NCBI GenBank assembly: GCA_012295275.1
Contig: CM022667.1
Coordinates: 18,261,245 to 18,325,244 of the forward strand
Length of the DNA: 64,000 nucleotides
Direction of reading: 5' to 3'
From: Chrysomallon squamiferum
Taxonomy: Eukaryota > Mollusca > Gastropoda > Neomphalida > Peltospiridae
Shown: piece by piece, positions 59,483-64,000 of the stretch
How positions within the stretch are numbered: position 1 is the stretch's first letter
Layout: every line of letters begins with the position of its first letter
Translations under genes and position numbers: made by a program
Notes under the pieces: generated by a model
Database searches by the model: none
What the model saw: only the letters and a program-made list of their open reading frames with translations
What the model was told of the DNA's origin: nothing

Positions 59483-59570
59483 TCATGCTCCGCCTTGGGT
59501 ACGTGAAACATAAGTTATCCGTTTATTATTTCCTGTTCCGGTTACTTTATGGCGGCTTGCATGTATTTTA
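59450..59570 (+). promoter_or_regulatory. Candidate NUP93 promoter
   Basis: A GC-richer patch with CTTCCGTCGC, GCTCCGCC, GTTCCGGTTACTT and ATGGCGGCTTG (ETS-like and YY1-like motifs) sits 0.75 kb upstream of the NUP93 start codon. This implies a 5' UTR of several hundred bases or a non-coding first exon. Confidence 0.4.
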
Positions 59571-60299
59571 AAGTTTCGTTAATAAACTAATTCGAATCAT
59601 ATTAATAATTCAGTTGAATCATTTAAATTGATATAAAATAGCATGATATTCGAGAGGTAAGCTAGCAGTTTGTATCAAAGTACTGAAATAATTTGTCGTT
59701 TATTCAACTTGGTTATTTGATGGTATTTTAGATCATTGTATACAGGATTGTATAGGTTATTTATATTTCAGAGGATCTTTTAAGTGATCCTTTGGTCAAC
59801 GAATAAATGATTCGCAGTTCGACTGATAACTTTCCCTTCGGCGAAGTACAAACAATTCTCTCTAACATCTTTCCACGCAAAAATGAAGTACGATTTCTTA
59901 TTCTTATAATTCTGATTTTCTCTGGTAACATTTGTTAGCATCTTTAGGTTTTCTTTACAGTGGTCAAATAACTCCCAAAGTTGTGTAATAATTGCAACAA
60001 AATTGAATACTTGTGAGATGTATAACTTGCAAGGCAGTTAAAATTTTAATCTGAAATTTTAATTTATTATTTATTTGTTTACTATGTGCTATGGCTTCTT
60101 CGGAAAGTAAATTTAACTACAGTCGATGGTTAATATGACGTGTTACAGTAGAACATTATTTTATTTTATTTTATTATAATGATAAAGCATTATTTTTACA
60201 GATGAACATAAATAGAAATTGATTTGTGTAGCTAAATGTTTTGAAGAAAAGAAAAAAACAACAGAAACTAAGAAGAGTAACTAGAATACTGAACATATC

Positions 60300-63200
60300 A
60301 TGGATCATGAAGGTGGCTTCGGTGATCTTCTGCAGCAGGCAGAACAGTTAACTGCTGATATGGACAGTGGGACAAATCTGCCTCATGTTGAACGCAATTT
60401 GCATCAGATACTTGAAGCTGGGCAGCGTTTACTTACCAAGACAGCTCCTGTCAGTCTAGAAACGTCAGACATTAAGGCGTAAGATTATTATTGTAAAATT
60501 TACTGAATATTTAAAAAAAAAAACAATAATAATTTATTAATTAAATAAAATACATTTTTGTTTCAAAATCAACATTGATGTCAAATAAAATTTCAGAAAC
60601 AATCTGAGGCTTTATATTCTTCCACAGCATAAAACCTTTACATGCTTTTTTGTTTGTTTCATTATGAATACTATTTTAATTTCTGAAAAACAGTTTCATT
60701 GACAGTTGAAAGGATATATTGAATTTTTTTTTTTAAAGCTTAATATTTAAAAATTAAAATATTTGTGTGGAATGTTAACAAATTACTTATTTTTTACCTA
60801 TTTGCATTTCCTAAGATAAATAGATCAAGAAATGTATTCTTACAGCTAGTAATTGTATTTCTGCTTTTAGTTCCATCTTATTAGGCAGCAAAGGATACGT
60901 CGTTCCAAAGATTGCTGATAGGCTTGAAGGACTTAAAGCAACAACAACATTTGAACCCCTAGAACCTCTTCATGACACAGACATTGAGGTAAAGTATTAA
61001 CTACACATTACATCTTGGACTATCACTGCCTGAGAGCATCTAACAGTGTCAAAATTGTAATATTTAGTTTTCTGTGTGAATCCACTCATATTAATTGCTT
61101 TGGAAGTCAGTTAATTTAAAGTTTATTGGTTTATTTTTATTATCAGACAATTTTTAATTATTATTCTGAAATAATACAATAATAATATTCTATAGCAAGT
61201 AAGGACATCTATCTATAACTATTATTGAAAGCAATCCATGAGAATCCTCCAATTCTCAACAGTTTCAGAGAACAACTTTATCATAGAATTTTGTGTAAAA
61301 TCTGTGTCGCACTGTATATTAATTAGAAATAGGTAACAGCAGCATAGCCGATATGATTGGTTAAATCTGTTAAATGTTCAGATTTTGTCCACTTTCCTCA
61401 ACTCCAAAATTCCTTCTATAAATTCTACCATAAAAAACAAACGGGTCATTCCATGTCAAATCACCCAGAACCCCCCAAAAAAAATTAAACCCTACCATCT
61501 CAGATTTTTATGAAACTTCTTATACTTGTTGACTGGGATCCCACAGCACCAAATCTGAAATATTAGCCTAATCAGACCAGTGGTGTGGGAGATATGGCCA
61601 CCCGAATTTTGAGATTTTTGGCAAAAATGGGTGTGACCACCAACCTTTGAACCCTCATATCTCAGGAACTACTGGGCCAATCTTCATAAAATTGGTATTG
61701 TTGAAAAGGCAATGTGACAAGGATTCCAACTCTGCCATTATTGTTCAGTTTGGAAAACTTTGCGGTACACTGACCTTTTGACCTTTGCTAGGACCCTTGA
61801 GGATCATGTGACCTTGAGATGACCTTTTTTGAAATTTAATTGCCTCATGTTAACTAAAATATATAAAAGTTTCCTGGGTGTAATATTTTTTGTTTAGCCA
61901 CAATATAGATCTTGATAAATTGTTCACAACACAGGTTGAATTTGTCAAATAAGACAAAAACTGAAACCACAGTGTCTATTTGCACTTTTACTCATTCTGC
62001 TGTGTGTCATTTTGAAGATTTTGGCATGTTTAGCATGTTATTGTGAACACACATAATGACATACAAACATACAGGTCTGAACAAAATTGAGCTTATTTAT
62101 CACTCTTATTGATTTTCAGCCTTTTGTGTCAATTACTTTTCAAACTATGGTTGGCCAAAGTAGCCCTTTCTGCTAATTAGCCAAAATAGGGCTGAAAACA
62201 ACCAAATACGTATCATACCGATTTGCATATATCTTCTTAACTGCTGGAGATGAGTAATAATTTTTTGTGTTTTCATTCATTGTGCTACAGCTTTCATTAT
62301 GTGCTATTGTTTTTGCATATTATTTGAAATTAAAGTCGGAAAAGATTTCCCTGCCACTACCTATGTAAAGAATAACCAATTTGTCAGCAAGAGTATATCC
62401 AATTTGTAAAGTTTATGGACTAAAGAGAAAGGGAAATTTAAGGTTAGGAATAATAACATACACAGTAATGTCTGATAATAATAATAAATTTGGCTGACAA
62501 TTTTTTTTTTAATTTGGTAATGTTTTGCTCATTGATTATTCAATTTAATAGAATTACGGAAATATTTCACGCAAATCCAAATGGATTCAGATGTTTTCTG
62601 TTTGTGCGAATCAGATTCAGAGATTTGCCAGATTTTTAGCCTTGACTTAGCACAAATGGCAAATTGGCTATCCTTTTTGCTTTATATTTGGATAATATTT
62701 AGTTAATAAAAAGAAACACAATCAGTAAAAGACAATTTGGACAAATAAATATTTTAGACATTTAAAATAAATTTTGGTAACTACTTTGGTTTACTGCAAT
62801 TTGTATTGTTTATAATAATTTATTTATTTATGTTATTTCAAACATTTATTTCATTTGTTATTGAGCCTAGCTTCTGTTATTTATAATATTATTGTTATTA
62901 TTAATTGTCTTTAAGGGTTTTCTTCGGAATGAGAGGGAGAATGCATTTCTGGCAGTTATTGAACAGACAAGGAAGCACGTAAATATTAAAAATGTTTTTT
63001 TTAAATGTTCTGTTATTTTAGATCGTCACTTAAAAAATAAAACTTTTATAACAGCCTGTTTGTTTGTATATCCACATTATTAAGCGAAATGTCATTAAAG
63101 ATTTAAAGAATTATAAATGAATAACAAATACTCAAACTCATCTTTTTCTTCAAACTCACTCAAGCTCTGATATAATTTACTCAAATGTGTTATACTGAAC

Positions 63201-64000
63201 TATTTTACCAACAGTTTAAATACATTTCATTTCAGACATTTGATGAAGTGGAACATCATCACTGGGAATGTTTAGAAAATGAGTGGGAAAGAGAAAAACA
63301 GAAAATCCTCAATACTCTGGGTTCTGGATTAGAAGGCATTGAATTCCAGCAAGAACCTGAAGTATATCATTTGCTCATTTTCATAAATATAGCAATATTA
63401 AAAAAATAATTTTGGACATAAAACTATCTTGATAACAATAATCTTCTTGCCTTCAAATAATGAAGGAAAGTTCAGTGCTTTCTTTGAAAACAAATAAAAT
63501 CATTTAACTGAGATTTGATAGGCTGATAGTTCTAACTTGGATTTCTCTGTATTCAAGTATTAAATTTAATGTTTTTCCTACTGGACTGCTTTTCATGTTA
63601 TTTCTTCTCTCAAAAGCTAATGTTAGGATCTAAAAGAAAATAAATTTCATTCATGATGCAGTGAGTAAAATGTTGATTTCTGTGTTAGCAGTGAAAGATC
63701 ACCAGTCAGAGGTCTTGCTATATATTGTAAGAGATGGTGCACTTACCTGCCACCTGTTTATTTAGACTGGCTGTCAAGCCATTGTTTTGCTCTTTTGGGG
63801 TCAGCAGTTCTCGTCTTGTCCCTAAACAAAATAGAGGCGTTCCAAAATGGCAGTTATCATATTTACAAATTACCCCCTCGGGCATTTCAATGGGATGCAG
63901 TCTGATTTTTGCTGCTACTCACGATGCCTGTCTAATCAAGGCTACTGTAACAGGTGCTGTGTGGCTAAATTATTCTGCATGAATTTCAATGATCGCTACA
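60300..64000 (+). CDS. NUP93: Nucleoporin NUP93, 5' part only (first 4 coding exons)
   Basis: NUP93 is a scaffold of the nuclear pore inner ring, binding NUP205/NUP188 and, through its N-terminal helix, the NUP62 complex. Exons: 60300-60478, 60871-60988, 62916-62978, 63236-63361 (162 codons, phases close; human protein 819 aa). The start MDHEGGFGDLLQQAEQL matches the human N-terminus (GFGELLQQAEQL, from memory). PHVERNL, ASILLGSKG, TTFEPLEPLHDTDI and the coiled-coil-like ENEWEREKQKILNTL follow in the right order. The last donor seen is GAA|GTATAT at 63361. The remaining 639 bases show no recognisable further exon, so the next one lies beyond the right edge. Intron 2 contains a GGGTCATTCC-family repeat. 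Confidence 0.95.
61443..61910 (+). mobile_element. Interspersed repeat, GGGTCATTCC family, copy 3, in NUP93 intron 2
   Basis: It begins GGGTCATTCCATGTCAAATC and runs to GTTTAGCCACAATATAGAT. It is the best-preserved single-orientation copy, collinear with copy 1 and with the first part of copy 2. Only one terminal inverted-repeat end is present, so it is either truncated or the family normally exists in this one-ended form. Confidence 0.8.

Noticed and set aside
63734-63982. 82-codon plus-strand ORF near the right edge
   Set aside because: It does not match the expected next part of NUP93 and has no good splice acceptor before it; treated as intron.

Overview
The window is AT-rich nuclear DNA from an invertebrate animal. 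All but one of its genes are split by many introns with GT..AG borders, the intergenic DNA is full of A/T runs and microsatellites, and the proteins are animal housekeeping or regulatory families. A decayed repeat at about 38.2-38.5 kb resembles, from memory, the tRNA-derived SINE that is very common in molluscs. A mollusc is therefore my best guess, but the sequence does not settle it.

Six protein genes alternate strictly in strand (-,+,-,+,-,+), giving three head-to-head pairs and two tail-to-tail junctions. BOP1 (-, 20 coding exons) faces away from a CDYL-like chromodomain/crotonase gene (+, 7 exons). An LPCAT1/2-type lysophospholipid acyltransferase (-, 13 exons per transcript plus one alternative exon) faces away from an intronless casein kinase I alpha gene (+). 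DUS2 (-, 14 exons) faces away from NUP93 (+, first 4 exons only, running off the right edge). I rebuilt every coding exon by hand. Splice phases close without error in all complete genes: BOP1 754 aa, CDYL-like 700 aa, LPCAT 507 or 508 aa, CK1-alpha 328 aa, DUS2 517 aa. The genes do not form one pathway. They cover 60S ribosome assembly, chromatin reading, phospholipid remodelling, kinase signalling, tRNA modification and the nuclear pore.

The most notable observation is in the LPCAT gene. Two different versions of exon 3 (33416-33633 and 28496-28716) both carry the acyltransferase HX4D catalytic motif in the same phase. Using both, or neither, shifts the frame into a stop, so an intact protein needs exactly one of them. 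Other points are the intact intronless CK1-alpha (probable retrogene), pogo/Tigger-like elements inside two of the three divergent promoter regions, a diverged 70-80 bp inverted repeat flanking 4.4 kb between DUS2 and NUP93, an 18-bp-stem hairpin in DUS2 intron 1, and a shared human 16q linkage for four of the six genes.

The left 3.2 kb holds decayed coding sequence: a relic of a multicopy invertebrate family on the minus strand, and an unidentified broken ORF on the plus strand. Interspersed repeats include four pogo/Tigger-type elements and three copies of a family whose end begins GGGTCATTCC. I saw no tRNA, rRNA or CRISPR features, but I could not scan exhaustively for small RNA genes.
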